NCBI GenBank assembly: GCA_003152145.1
Contig: PLZL01000425.1
Span: 5,743 to 13,785 of the forward strand
Length of the DNA stretch: 8,043 nt
Source: Limisphaerales bacterium
GTDB taxonomy: Bacteria > Verrucomicrobiota > Verrucomicrobiae > Limisphaerales > UBA11358
Reading direction: 5' to 3'
Shown here: piece by piece, positions 1-6,768 of the stretch
How positions within the stretch are numbered: position 1 is the first letter of the stretch
Layout: each line of letters starts with the position of its first letter
Made by a program: the position numbers and the translations under genes
Notes under the pieces: generated by a model
Databases searched by the model: none
What the model was told of the DNA's origin: nothing
What the model saw: the letters and a program-made list of their open reading frames with translations, nothing else

Positions 1-329
1 TGAGCGTGGTGTTGAGCGATCATTTCTGGGTTTCGTATGCGTTCATGTGCCTGGCAATTCCCGGCCCATTCGCGGCAATGGCCCCGTTCTGGGCAATCCC
101 CAGCGAAACTCTGCCGCGCAGCGTGATGGGCATTGTTATGGGGCTGGTCAATGCTTTTGGAAATCTCGGTGGTTTTGCGGGACCTTATGTCGTTGGCTGG
201 TTGAAAAATGAATATCACAGCACTACGATTGCTTTCAGCATGCTCGGTGCCGGGATGCTGATTTGCGTCGCGCTTGCGTTTTTACTGCCGAAAGCCGCGC
301 CCCAGATCCGGTCGGCATCAACCACCTGA
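1..329 (+). CDS. MFS sugar-acid permease, C-terminal part (5' end outside window)
   Basis: The frame is open from the left edge (the codons before the GTG at 6 are also open), so this is the last ~108 residues of a longer protein. Three hydrophobic segments are visible: about residues 8-30 (FWVSYAFMCLAIPGPFAAM), 40-65 and 75-94. They fit transmembrane helices 10-12 of a 12-helix major facilitator. The loop LPRSVMGIVMGLVNAFGNLG and the following GPYVVGWL are typical of the anion:cation symporter (ACS) family, which includes tartrate, hexuronate and glucarate carriers in the inner membrane. The stop lies 7 bases before the dehydratase start, so the two genes are probably co-transcribed; this supports an aldonic or other sugar acid as substrate. 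The exact substrate cannot be read from this fragment. Confidence 0.85.
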   Translation, partial: SVVLSDHFWVSYAFMCLAIPGPFAAMAPFWAIPSETLPRSVMGIVMGLVNAFGNLGGFAGPYVVGWLKNEYHSTTIAFSMLGAGMLICVALAFLLPKAAPQIRSASTT

Positions 330-336
330 AATATTT

Positions 337-1194
337 ATGAAAATCTGCCGGTTCAAAAACAAAACGGATGAAGTTCGCATCGGTCTCGTCGTGGACGAAT
401 CCACGCTGCTCGATTTGACGCCCGCTGGAATCACGGAATTGTTTCCGCTGCTCGAAAATGAAAATCCCATCGCGCAACTCAACCAGCTTACTCAAAAAAA
501 TCTGCCGCGCGTCGCGCTGGCAGAAGTCAAATTGCTCGCGCCGGTCGAACGGCAGGAAGTCTGGGCGGCGGGCGTGACTTACCTTCGCAGCAAAACCGCG
601 CGCATGGAGGAATCGGATTTCAGCGCGACCGCCTACGACAAGGTTTATGCGGCGGAGCGTCCCGAAATTTTCTTCAAATCGCTGCCGGAAAAAGTCGTTG
701 CCACCGGCGAATCCGTAGGCATCCGCCGCGATGCCAAATGGAATGTGCCGGAGCCGGAGCTGGCCTTAGTGCTGAATTCTCGCGGCAATATCGTCGGCCA
801 CACCGTCGGCAACGACATGAGCTCGCGCGACATCGAAGGCGAAAATCTTTTGTATCTCCCACAGGCCAAGACCTATCACCGTTCCTGCGCGCTCGGCCCG
901 TGGCTGCATCTCGGTGCATCTGAAACCGCCGCACGCGGGTGGAAAATCAAAATTGAAATCCGGCGCGGCGGACAAGTTGTTTTCGCCGGCGAAAATTCCG
1001 TTGGCCGGATCAAGCGCAGCTTCGGGCAGCTTGCGGAATTTCTTTTCCGCAGTCAGGTTTTTCCGCACGGCGCGGTGCTGCTGACCGGCACCGGCGTCGT
1101 GCCGCCGGATACGTTCACGCTTCAGGAAAGGGACGAGATCGGAATTGAGATCACCGGAGTCGGTTTGCTCAAGAATCCGGTGATAGTCGTTTGA
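337..1194 (+). CDS. FAH-family 2-keto-3-deoxy-sugar-acid dehydratase (KdaD/XylX-like)
   Basis: The protein has 285 residues. The frame is open back to 274, but ATG 337 was chosen because it gives the start MKICRFKN usual for the family and sits 7 bases after the permease stop; there is no clear Shine-Dalgarno site, so translational coupling is likely. The fumarylacetoacetate-hydrolase fold is marked by VWAAGVTYLRSKTAR (residues ~75-89), RPEIFFK (~108-114), VPEPELALVL (~137-146) and NDMSSRDIEGEN (~159-170). E139, E141 and D160 match the Mg-binding triad of Sulfolobus 2-keto-3-deoxy-D-arabinonate dehydratase, with equal spacing; LYLPQAKTY (~172-180) is also shared. Such enzymes dehydrate 2-keto-3-deoxy-pentonates to 2,5-dioxopentanoate in the cytoplasm. 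Whether the substrate derives from xylose or arabinose is not decidable. A general FAH hydrolase is the alternative, less likely given the semialdehyde dehydrogenase relic directly downstream. Confidence 0.88.
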   Translation: MKICRFKNKTDEVRIGLVVDESTLLDLTPAGITELFPLLENENPIAQLNQLTQKNLPRVALAEVKLLAPVERQEVWAAGVTYLRSKTARMEESDFSATAYDKVYAAERPEIFFKSLPEKVVATGESVGIRRDAKWNVPEPELALVLNSRGNIVGHTVGNDMSSRDIEGENLLYLPQAKTYHRSCALGPWLHLGASETAARGWKIKIEIRRGGQVVFAGENSVGRIKRSFGQLAEFLFRSQVFPHGAVLLTGTGVVPPDTFTLQERDEIGIEITGVGLLKNPVIVV

Positions 1195-1227
1195 GCCGGA
1201 ATCCCGCAACCATTTCAACCTGCGAAT

Positions 1228-1512
1228 TTGCACGGCAAAATTATTATCGCCGACGAGTTCAGTCTTGGTTAAGAGGCGGCCTTTCGCGCCGCCAATCCGT
1301 AAGAGTATTCAACGATGCAGCCGGCATTTCACGCCGCAAGCGGAATCAACGTGAATGCCGCTCTGAAATCGACTCAAGCCGCCTTCGATGTTTCTCGCAC
1401 AGCCACCGGCCAACAGCGCGCAGTCTTTCTCGAACACATCGCTTTGTTTGGTGGCGCACTTCTTGTTCGGGCGAATCATGAAACGGGCCCGCCCGAGGCC
1501 CCGCTGACGGGG
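1228..1512 (+). pseudogene. 2,5-dioxovalerate (alpha-ketoglutarate semialdehyde) dehydrogenase remnant
   Basis: Reading one frame from TTG 1228 gives LHGKIIIADEFSLG, then TAA (1270-1272), EAAFRAANP, TAA (1300-1302), EYSTMQPAFHAAS and on to NHETGPPEAPLTG ending at 1512. This follows the N-terminus of alpha-ketoglutarate semialdehyde dehydrogenases: the opening 'L-GK-LI', the 'FRA-NP' strand, 'AFHEAS', the AAF helix, 'ERA-FL--IA' and 'A--ETG-PEARLTGE'. That enzyme oxidises 2,5-dioxopentanoate to 2-oxoglutarate with NAD(P)+, the step after the dehydratase encoded 33 bases upstream. The two stops lie in frame, and no homology continues after LTG, so about 80% of a usual ~500-residue protein, including the catalytic Cys and Glu, is gone. 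It is a relic: two nonsense changes plus a 3' deletion. The family assignment rests on remembered motifs, without an alignment. Confidence 0.8.
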
Positions 1513-1625
1513 ATTTGCATGACGATTGATTTCTGCGAAATTTCAAAGGCGGCAAGTGTGCTCGCGATCATTAGTCGCGCAGCCGTCGCGTCACCGCAAA
1601 CCAGCCGCCATTCTTTCAAGGCATC

Positions 1626-1653
1626 CTGGAGCAACTTTTCGTGTTGGCTCCAG
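1626..1653 (-). terminator. stem-loop after the 242-residue secreted protein gene
   Basis: CTGGAGC (1626-1632) pairs perfectly with GCTCCAG (1647-1653). Inside, AAC (1633-1635) pairs with GTT (1643-1645) around a 7-base loop, with one bulged G at 1646. It begins 9 bases beyond the stop of the minus-strand gene at 1663. There is no T-run after the stem, so it may protect the 3' end or act with Rho; a classic intrinsic terminator is less likely. Confidence 0.5.
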
Positions 1654-1662
1654 TGTTCCTCG

Positions 1663-2391
1663 TTACTTCGCCGGTGTCGTCGCCGGCGTGGCGGCAGGTG
1701 CGGGTTCGGGATCGAGTTTCTTTTTTGCGTCCGGCGGGACTTCAATCTTCGTTGAGCCGACGTCGGTGATTTCAGTGGTCGTGTCGCGATCCACATCCAT
1801 TTCATTGCCGTTGAAATCCGCTTTGCCGGTAAGCTTGTATTCGTATTTGGTGATCTGCCCGTCCTTGATCCAAAACTTCACCGAGCCTTTGGGATTGGTG
1901 ACCGTGCCGAACTTGAATTGTCCCTTTGCGCCGTCGCTGGTCATGTCACCGGAAATCACATCGTCGTCCACTTTATATTCCTGGACCGTGCCGGCAAGCT
2001 CCTCGGCCTGTGCGGCCGGGGTCTGGAACGCACGGATGAGGAACACGGTGAAACGGCCCGGCCCTTCGTCGTTTTCCAATTCCTTGCCGGATTGCCAGCC
2101 GCCGTCAGGATTACTGGCCGCCGAATTGCTATTCTGCAAATAGATCTTGGTGGCATTGTCGCCGAAACTGAACGTGAAATAGCTGACCCCGCCTTTTTCG
2201 GTTTTCCCCTCGGATGGGCCGGGTTTGAACGGTGCGTCCTCGGGGACGACCACCGTTTGCTTCCAGCTGTAGTTGGCCTGTTCGCCCAATTTCTTGGCGG
2301 CGGCAATCACGGTGTCTTTCGGTGTGGCATCGGCGGCGATCAACAATCCCGCGAGCAAGGTAAAGGCAAAGGACAGCAGGCTTGTTTTCAT
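1663..2391 (-). CDS. Secreted protein of unknown function, 242 residues
   Basis: I do not recognise a family. The start MKTSLLSFAFTLLAGLLIAADA is a clear Sec signal peptide (short basic start, hydrophobic core about residues 4-18, cleavage probably after ADA near 22). The mature part is a mixed alpha/beta, beta-rich domain with conserved-looking stretches VSYFTFSFGDNATKIYL (~69-85), GRFTVFLIRAFQTP (~112-125), ISGDMTSDGAKGQFKFG (~146-162) and IKDGQITKYEYKLTGK (~175-190). The last ~22 residues are low complexity (PEPAPAATPATTPAK), perhaps a flexible or wall-contact tail. The 'GQI-KYEYKL-GK' strands recall lipoprotein-carrier-like or LppX-like barrel halves, but this is only an impression. No Shine-Dalgarno site is visible before the ATG at 2391. 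The gene lies 54 bases downstream of the 108-residue gene on the same strand, so they may share a transcript. Confidence 0.8.
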   Translation of the reverse strand: MKTSLLSFAFTLLAGLLIAADATPKDTVIAAAKKLGEQANYSWKQTVVVPEDAPFKPGPSEGKTEKGGVSYFTFSFGDNATKIYLQNSNSAASNPDGGWQSGKELENDEGPGRFTVFLIRAFQTPAAQAEELAGTVQEYKVDDDVISGDMTSDGAKGQFKFGTVTNPKGSVKFWIKDGQITKYEYKLTGKADFNGNEMDVDRDTTTEITDVGSTKIEVPPDAKKKLDPEPAPAATPATTPAK

Positions 2392-2445
2392 AATGTGTTT
2401 TGGTTTGTAGTTTGGTTGGATGAAATTGCAACAGTTATTCAGGCC

Positions 2446-2772
2446 TCACGCAGCAATCAGGATTTCCGTGTCCGTGACCTGGAGCTGGAACCCGGCAGCT
2501 TTGGCCGCCTCCTGCAATGCCGCGCTCAACATCGCCACCGGATCTTTGCTCAAGCCGATCCGGCGCAGGAGGCCGTCGCCTTTTTTGGTTCCGACGGTGA
2601 GAAGGACTTTTAGTCCCCTGCGTTTACAGCCGACACGCGTGCCGTCGGCCAGCTTGACGTTCATCGGCTTGAGGAATGCATCCACATAATGCGAGCCGAT
2701 GCCGGATTTTTCCGCGAAGGCGGCCGGAAGCTTTTCCTTTGCGCCGGGATTGATGTCACACAGCTTAGTCAT
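2446..2772 (-). CDS. Small basic protein of unknown function, 108 residues
   Basis: No family is recognised. The frame is open back to 2826, but ATG 2772 (MTKLCDINPG) is preferred because the extra 18 residues upstream look non-coding in composition. A GGAGG lies about 18 bases before this ATG, too far for a good Shine-Dalgarno site, so the start is not certain. The sequence is soluble, with no signal peptide or membrane segment. A basic centre (GTRVGCKRRGLKVLLTVGTK, ~43-62) is followed by a predicted helix SKDPVAMLSAALQEAAKAAG (~73-92) and a short terminal strand TEILIAA. The basic core could bind nucleic acid, but nothing proves it. It is upstream of, and co-directional with, the secreted 242-residue gene. 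Confidence 0.65.
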   Translation of the reverse strand: MTKLCDINPGAKEKLPAAFAEKSGIGSHYVDAFLKPMNVKLADGTRVGCKRRGLKVLLTVGTKKGDGLLRRIGLSKDPVAMLSAALQEAAKAAGFQLQVTDTEILIAA

Positions 2773-2834
2773 GTTTCCGCGCGAAATTATCCTCCAAGAG
2801 CTCCGGCTTGTCCATTGGCCTGCCAAAAAATTGC

Positions 2835-2921
2835 ATGGAGAATCTTACTTTCAGGAACCCGCTCAAGGACGAAAATCCATCGGGCATCTGGCGGCTGGTG
2901 AACGGCACATTGAAGAAATAA
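2835..2921 (+). other. Possible 28-residue ORF or gene-tail relic
   Basis: An ATG at 2835 opens a short frame ending TAA at 2921, with the product starting MENLTFRNPLKDEN and ending RLVNGTLKK. The composition is protein-like (one Trp, balanced charge) but no family or ribosome binding site is recognised. The frame stays open upstream of the ATG for a while, so it may equally be the C-terminus of a lost gene. This sits in the 360-base stretch before the IS element that otherwise holds no convincing gene. Confidence 0.2.
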
Positions 2922-2996
2922 TTTGCCCAACCAGGTTTGATTGATTTAACTGAAACCGTAATTCCTGAAAAAAAACAAAACAAAAGCGAGAAAATT

Positions 2997-3107
2997 ATGA
3001 TCATGACGCGCAGAGAACTAGCCGTTGCGGTGATTTCGATTTGCGGCACCGTCGCCATTTTCGCCGCCGCCCAAAACACGCCAGGGAGAACGCGCCGTGG
3101 CATCTGA
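2997..3107 (+). pseudogene. Signal-peptide stub of a secreted protein
   Basis: Starting at ATG 2997 (or in-frame ATG 3003) the frame encodes MTRRELAVAVISICGTVAIF followed by AAAQNT. This is a textbook Sec signal: RR-containing basic start, ~18 hydrophobic residues, Ala-rich cleavage region ending in AQ. The adjacent Arg pair recalls a Tat signal, but the full S-R-R-x-F-L-K motif is absent. After AQNTP the composition turns basic (GRTRRGI) and the frame ends at TGA 3107, 24 bases before the left end of the IS256-family element. The mature domain is missing, so this is read as the 5' stub of a gene cut by rearrangement. What the mature protein was cannot be told; a small secreted cupin is one guess. 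Confidence 0.5.
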
Positions 3108-3131
3108 TCAATTCCGAAAGATGCGCATTGA

Positions 3132-3171
3132 GTTGTGTGCGTCAAGTTCTGCAAATTGATTATCATGGTAG
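3132..3171. repeat. Left terminal inverted repeat of the IS256-family element
   Basis: It pairs with 4510-4552. GT-GTGT at the tip, the 12-base core AAGTTCTGCAAA (3144-3155) and the inner block CATGGTAG (3164-3171) match the right end; the spacing between core and inner block is 3 bases shorter here. Confidence 0.7.
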
Positions 3172-3188
3172 TTTGCCGGGTAAATCGA

Positions 3189-3228
3189 GGCGGCGCAGAG
3201 CTGCGAGCCTCAAGCTCGCTGCGCCGCC
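3189..3228 (-). terminator. Strong stem-loop downstream of the transposase gene
   Basis: GGCGGCGCAG (3189-3198) pairs perfectly with CTGCGCCGCC (3219-3228). Inside, CGAGC (3204-3208) pairs with GCTCG (3214-3218) around the loop CTCAA, with AGCTG (3199-3203) bulged on one side. It lies 9 bases after the transposase stop, between the gene and the IS end. With no T-run following, it may block read-through in either direction into or out of the element, or serve as a sub-terminal site for the transposase. Confidence 0.5.
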
Positions 3229-3237
3229 GGTCGAACA

Positions 3238-4464
3238 TCAGGCCGCTATCGCCATCGTCGTTTTCATGGGTTTAATTTGTTCGCGCAGCAGTTCCGTATT
3301 CAAATGGCGGCTGGCCTCCATCCATTCTTCGTGCTGTTCCGCCGCCACCGCCCGCACCAGCCGCAGACCACTCGCCTCGTCCGGAAAGATCCGCATCACC
3401 AAGGTCCGGCGCTTGATCTCCTGGTTGAACCGTTCCAGCCGGTTCGTGCTCTTCAAATGTTTGTGGTGCGCCAAGGGCAGCCGGTAAAATGTCCACGTCT
3501 CTTCGATGTTCGTCTCCACCCACGCGCACAGCTTCGGATGTTTCGCCGCCCATTTCTCCAGCCATTGTTTCAAATCCCGCCGCGCTTCCTCCACGTTGCG
3601 CCGTTCATACATCCACCGCAGTTCCTGTAGGCAGTCGTCGTCGGCTTTGCGCGGCAAATAATCCAGGGCGTTGCGCAGAAAGTGAACATAGCAGCGCTGC
3701 CACCACACCCCGGGCAGCACTTCCCGAATCGCCGCCTTCAAGCCCGGATGATCGTCGCTGACCACCAACTGCACGCCGTTTAATCCGCGCGCTTGGAGTT
3801 GCAGCAGAAACTCCCGCCAACTGCTCTGGCTCTCCCGGTTGGCATATTCCACGGCCAACACCTGTCGGCGGCCTTCCCAGTCAATCCCCAGCGCAATCAA
3901 AATCGCCCGGCTCACGATCACCCCGCCTTCCCGCACCCGCTCATATCGCGCGTCCACCACCACATACGGAAACGCCTCCGTCAACCCTCGCCGGCTGAAC
4001 TCTTCGAGTTGCCCATCCAGCCGCGCCGTGATCGTGCTGATGCTCGACGCGCTAAACTCGTGCCCGCACAACTCCTCCGTGATGGCCGCCACCTTCCGCG
4101 TCGAGACCCCTTGCACACACATCTGTGCCAGCGCCGCCACCAACGCCTTCTCGCTCCGCTGATACTGCTCGAACACCTGCGTGCTGAAGTGCCCCGCCCG
4201 ATCCTGCGGCACCCGCAGCACCATCGTCCCCACCCGCGTGATCAACCGTCGCCGGTAATATCCGCTCCGGTAGCCCAGACGCTCTTCGCTCCGCTCATGC
4301 TTGCCAGCCTGCAAACACTCCTCCATCTCCACCTCAAGGATCGCCTGCACCGCCTCCGGCACCACCGGTGGCAGAAAATCCTTCTGCTCCATCAAAACGG
4401 TCTTCATCTCTGCCGCATTTAAGGTTACGTTCTGCTCGTTGTGCTTGTTGCTCTTTTGGGTCAT
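3238..4464 (-). CDS. IS256-family (Mutator-type) DDE transposase
   Basis: The product has 408 residues, the normal length for the family, and appears intact. An AAAGG lies about 8 bases before ATG 4464 and supports this start. The N-terminal third holds the DNA-binding region (GYRSGYYRRRLITRVGTMVLRVPQDR, ~64-89, split here only by its length; then GVSTRKVAAITEELCG, ~119-134). The catalytic core shows the first Asp in VVVDARYERVRE (D171), the second in VVSDDHPGLKAA (D237), the family's C-x2-H in QRCYVHFLRN (C258, H261), and Glu in STNRLERFNQEIKRR (E344). It catalyses copy-out/paste-in movement of its own element through a circular intermediate. All key residues are present, so it may be active. 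Confidence 0.95.
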   Translation of the reverse strand: MTQKSNKHNEQNVTLNAAEMKTVLMEQKDFLPPVVPEAVQAILEVEMEECLQAGKHERSEERLGYRSGYYRRRLITRVGTMVLRVPQDRAGHFSTQVFEQYQRSEKALVAALAQMCVQGVSTRKVAAITEELCGHEFSASSISTITARLDGQLEEFSRRGLTEAFPYVVVDARYERVREGGVIVSRAILIALGIDWEGRRQVLAVEYANRESQSSWREFLLQLQARGLNGVQLVVSDDHPGLKAAIREVLPGVWWQRCYVHFLRNALDYLPRKADDDCLQELRWMYERRNVEEARRDLKQWLEKWAAKHPKLCAWVETNIEETWTFYRLPLAHHKHLKSTNRLERFNQEIKRRTLVMRIFPDEASGLRLVRAVAAEQHEEWMEASRHLNTELLREQIKPMKTTMAIAA

Positions 4465-4509
4465 GGTCTAGCCTTTCGTTTGACTGGGTTCGCTTTCACA
4501 CCCCAGTGG

Positions 4510-4552
4510 CTACCATGACCCGCTTCTTTTTGCAGAACTTTTAAGACACTAC
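4510..4552. repeat. Right terminal inverted repeat of the IS256-family element
   Basis: It is the partner of 3132-3171, on the transposase-promoter side. CTACCATG (4510-4517), TTTGCAGAACTT (4529-4540) and ACAC-AC at 4547-4552 are the reverse complements of the left-end blocks. Confidence 0.7.
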
Positions 4553-4666
4553 CGGCTTTCGGCCCTCGTCAAAGGCGAGCCGCCGCCAGCAAAGGATTCT
4601 CCATGAAATAACTCTCCAATCGAAATCTCCGATCCTGTAAACTCGCTTTCCAAAAAGGGCCAACCG

Positions 4667-6751
4667 ATGAACAAACCAGTCCTTTCGCGTTCTGCCGTCT
4701 TGGCGCTGGTGGCCAGCACTTTTTTGGTCCTCGTCGCCGCGCCGCCGGATTCTTCCGGGGCCTCCGCTGACGCGGCCCGAAGCTGGACTGCCGACAACGG
4801 CAACGGCACTTACTCCAATCCTCTGTTCTATGAGGAGTTCGAGGATCCCGACGTCATCCGCGTTGGCGAGGATTACTACCTTGCCGGCACCACCATGCAC
4901 ATGAATCCGGGCGCCATCGTGCTGCATTCCAAAGACTTGGTGAACTGGGAGCTCGCCAGCTATTGCATCGATCGGCTGGATCTGCGGCCCGCCTTCCACC
5001 TCGAAGGCGGAAACATCTACGGTCAGGGGATCTGGGCGCCCTGCATCCGTTACCACGATGGAATGTTCTATGTCTTCTGTAACGTCAACAGAGCGGGCTT
5101 ACAGATCTTCCGCTCCAAGTCCGCCAACGGCCCTTGGCAGCGCAATCAGATTCAGGGTTTCCACGACCTGTCGGTCCTTTTCGATGATGACGGCAAGATC
5201 TATCTCGTCTCCGGCAACAGGAATCCCTACCCCATTGTGGAACTCAACAAGGATCTCACTGGCGTGGTCACCGGTGCCAGCCACCAGATGAACGCCCCAG
5301 GCTTGGGCGAAGGCCACCACCTCTACAAGATCCACGGCAAATACTACGACATCTCCGCTATTCCCGGCGCTGCCACTGACCAGATGGTCGCCCGCGCCGA
5401 TTCAATTGATGGGCCTTGGCAGGTCGAGCGCATGGTTCAAGGCGAGTCGTTGGGCGTGCCCAGTCGAGCCCCCCTGCGCGGCAGCGAACCCAGACCCAAC
5501 GACCGTGGTCTGACCCTCCACCAGGGTGGCATGGTTGATACCCCATCCGGCGAGTGGTGGAGCATCATCATGCAGGATCATGGCAGCATTGGCCGCATGG
5601 TCGCGCTGGTCCCGATCACCTGGGACAACGACTTCCCGATCATCGGCCTGCCGGGCAACCTCCGCAAAGCGCCCAATACGTGGATCAAGCCTGACACCGG
5701 CTACACCCAGGAGCCCAAGCCGGCGTTTATCCACGACGACAACTTCGATGGCGGCAAGCTCAATCCGCTTTGGCAGTGGAACCATGTCCCGGATGACACC
5801 AAGTGGTCTGTCACGGAAAAGTCCGGCGTGTTGCGTCTTCATTCCCTGTCCGCAAACGACTTCTACTCCGCCCGCAACAGCATCTGCCAGCGGCCGCCTG
5901 GACCCGAATCCATCATGACCGTTGAGTTGGATGGTTCAGGTCTAACCAATGGCGACACGGCGGGTATGGCGTTGTTGAGTAATCCCTACGCTTGGATCGG
6001 TCTGGTGAAAACCGCCGATGGCATCATCCTGCGGATGTTCGATCAAACTACTCGCAAGACCAACGACGCCCCGGTTAATCCAACCCACGTCTGGCTTCGC
6101 GTTGCGTGCAACTTCGACACCGATGATGCCATTTTCAGTTGGAGCGCTGATGGCAAGAAATTCACGCCGCTGGGCGACCCCTATACCATGACCTTCCAAC
6201 TAAGGACATTCCAAGGCGTTCGTCCTTCCCTGTTCCACTTCAACACCTCCGGCCAGCCAGGCGGCTATGCCGACTTTGACAATTATACCGTGGACGAACC
6301 GCGCGCGCAGGGCATCGAACGCATGGTTCCCGTCGGCAAGACCATTACGTTGACCAGTGGCGCAGACAGCAGTTTGCTGGCCGCCGACACTCAAAACATG
6401 ACACTGGTCAATGTGGCGGCCGATTCCTCTAATGCAGTTGCCCAGGAGGTTCAATTCCAGGTCGTCGATCTGGGCAAGGGGCGTGTGGCGCTGAAGGCTG
6501 CCAACGGCAGGTTCGTTTTCGCCGCCGGTGACGGTTTTTCATTAAAGGAACTCGCTGGAAAGGCGCCTGGCGATGCGGAATCCTTCCAATGGGTCAACCT
6601 GATGCGCGGTGACACCATGCTCATGTCTCTAGTCAATCATAGCTATCTGGCCACCAAACCGAATGAACCTGGTCCCGTGACGGTTTCCGGCACCGGTCCA
6701 CGACCGGACCGCAAGGACGGCGCGTGTTTCAAATGGAAAGTAGTTGAATGA
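4667..6751 (+). CDS. Secreted GH43 beta-xylosidase / alpha-L-arabinofuranosidase
   Basis: The product has 694 residues; AGGG 7 bases before ATG 4667 supports the start. A Sec signal peptide spans about residues 1-34. Residues ~48-345 form the five-bladed beta-propeller of glycoside hydrolase family 43, resembling subfamily 12. The three catalytic carboxylates are visible: D60 in FEDPDVI (base), D167 in HDLSVLFDDDG (pKa modulator) and E215 in GEGHHLYK (acid). Residues ~355-545 (FIHDDNFDGGKLNPLWQWNH onward) match the beta-sandwich that follows the propeller in such xylosidases, and ~555-694 (ITLTSGADSSLLAADTQN, VALKAANGRFVFAAGDG, MLMSLVNHSYLATKP) look like a beta-trefoil (fascin-like) sugar-binding module. 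It would release xylose or arabinose from xylan or arabinoxylan side chains in the periplasm or outside the cell. The precise specificity is not readable. It starts 114 bases from the IS right end and ends against a GH51 fragment. Confidence 0.92.
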   Translation: MNKPVLSRSAVLALVASTFLVLVAAPPDSSGASADAARSWTADNGNGTYSNPLFYEEFEDPDVIRVGEDYYLAGTTMHMNPGAIVLHSKDLVNWELASYCIDRLDLRPAFHLEGGNIYGQGIWAPCIRYHDGMFYVFCNVNRAGLQIFRSKSANGPWQRNQIQGFHDLSVLFDDDGKIYLVSGNRNPYPIVELNKDLTGVVTGASHQMNAPGLGEGHHLYKIHGKYYDISAIPGAATDQMVARADSIDGPWQVERMVQGESLGVPSRAPLRGSEPRPNDRGLTLHQGGMVDTPSGEWWSIIMQDHGSIGRMVALVPITWDNDFPIIGLPGNLRKAPNTWIKPDTGYTQEPKPAFIHDDNFDGGKLNPLWQWNHVPDDTKWSVTEKSGVLRLHSLSANDFYSARNSICQRPPGPESIMTVELDGSGLTNGDTAGMALLSNPYAWIGLVKTADGIILRMFDQTTRKTNDAPVNPTHVWLRVACNFDTDDAIFSWSADGKKFTPLGDPYTMTFQLRTFQGVRPSLFHFNTSGQPGGYADFDNYTVDEPRAQGIERMVPVGKTITLTSGADSSLLAADTQNMTLVNVAADSSNAVAQEVQFQVVDLGKGRVALKAANGRFVFAAGDGFSLKELAGKAPGDAESFQWVNLMRGDTMLMSLVNHSYLATKPNEPGPVTVSGTGPRPDRKDGACFKWKVVE

Positions 6752-6768
6752 GACGCGAGCGCATCGGT

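Larger units (their letters stand above)
3132..4552 (-). mobile_element. IS256-family insertion sequence, ~1.42 kb
   Basis: A single transposase gene (- strand) is flanked by imperfect terminal inverted repeats. The left end reads GTTGTGTGCGTCAAGTTCTG from 3132. The right end, read on the minus strand from 4552, gives GTAGTGTCTTAAAAGTTCTG. They share GT-GTGT, then AAGTTCTGCAAA, and after a short divergent stretch CATGGTAG. Length and one-gene layout fit the IS256 family. The outer limits are inferred from the repeat match and could shift by a few bases. An 8-9 base target duplication, expected for this family, is not seen: the flanks are GCGCATTGA on the left and CGGCTTTCG on the right. Confidence 0.8.

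Noticed and set aside
1275..1293. GGCGGC/GCCGCC hairpin as a terminator of the permease-dehydratase operon
   Set aside because: It lies in codons of the decayed dehydrogenase (the AAFRAAN region) and has no T-run; better explained as former coding sequence.
1476..1805. 109-residue minus-strand ORF, including the fragment LKEWRLVCGDATAARLMIAS
   Set aside because: Half of it overlaps the secreted protein gene in another frame and half is antisense to the dehydrogenase remnant; no family recognised.
1918..2613. 231-residue plus-strand ORF
   Set aside because: It runs antisense to two minus-strand genes, crosses their boundary, and its composition (Gly/Arg/Phe-rich, no motif) is that of a shadow frame.
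2765..3238. 157-residue minus-strand ORF with a hydrophobic stretch
   Set aside because: It starts inside the IS256-family element, crosses its end and the signal-peptide stub, and overlaps the 108-residue gene; the hydrophobic part is the complement of an A-rich leader.
3793..4422. 209-residue plus-strand ORF
   Set aside because: Antisense to the intact transposase; rich in His, Leu, Pro and Arg as expected from the opposite strand of a GC-rich gene.
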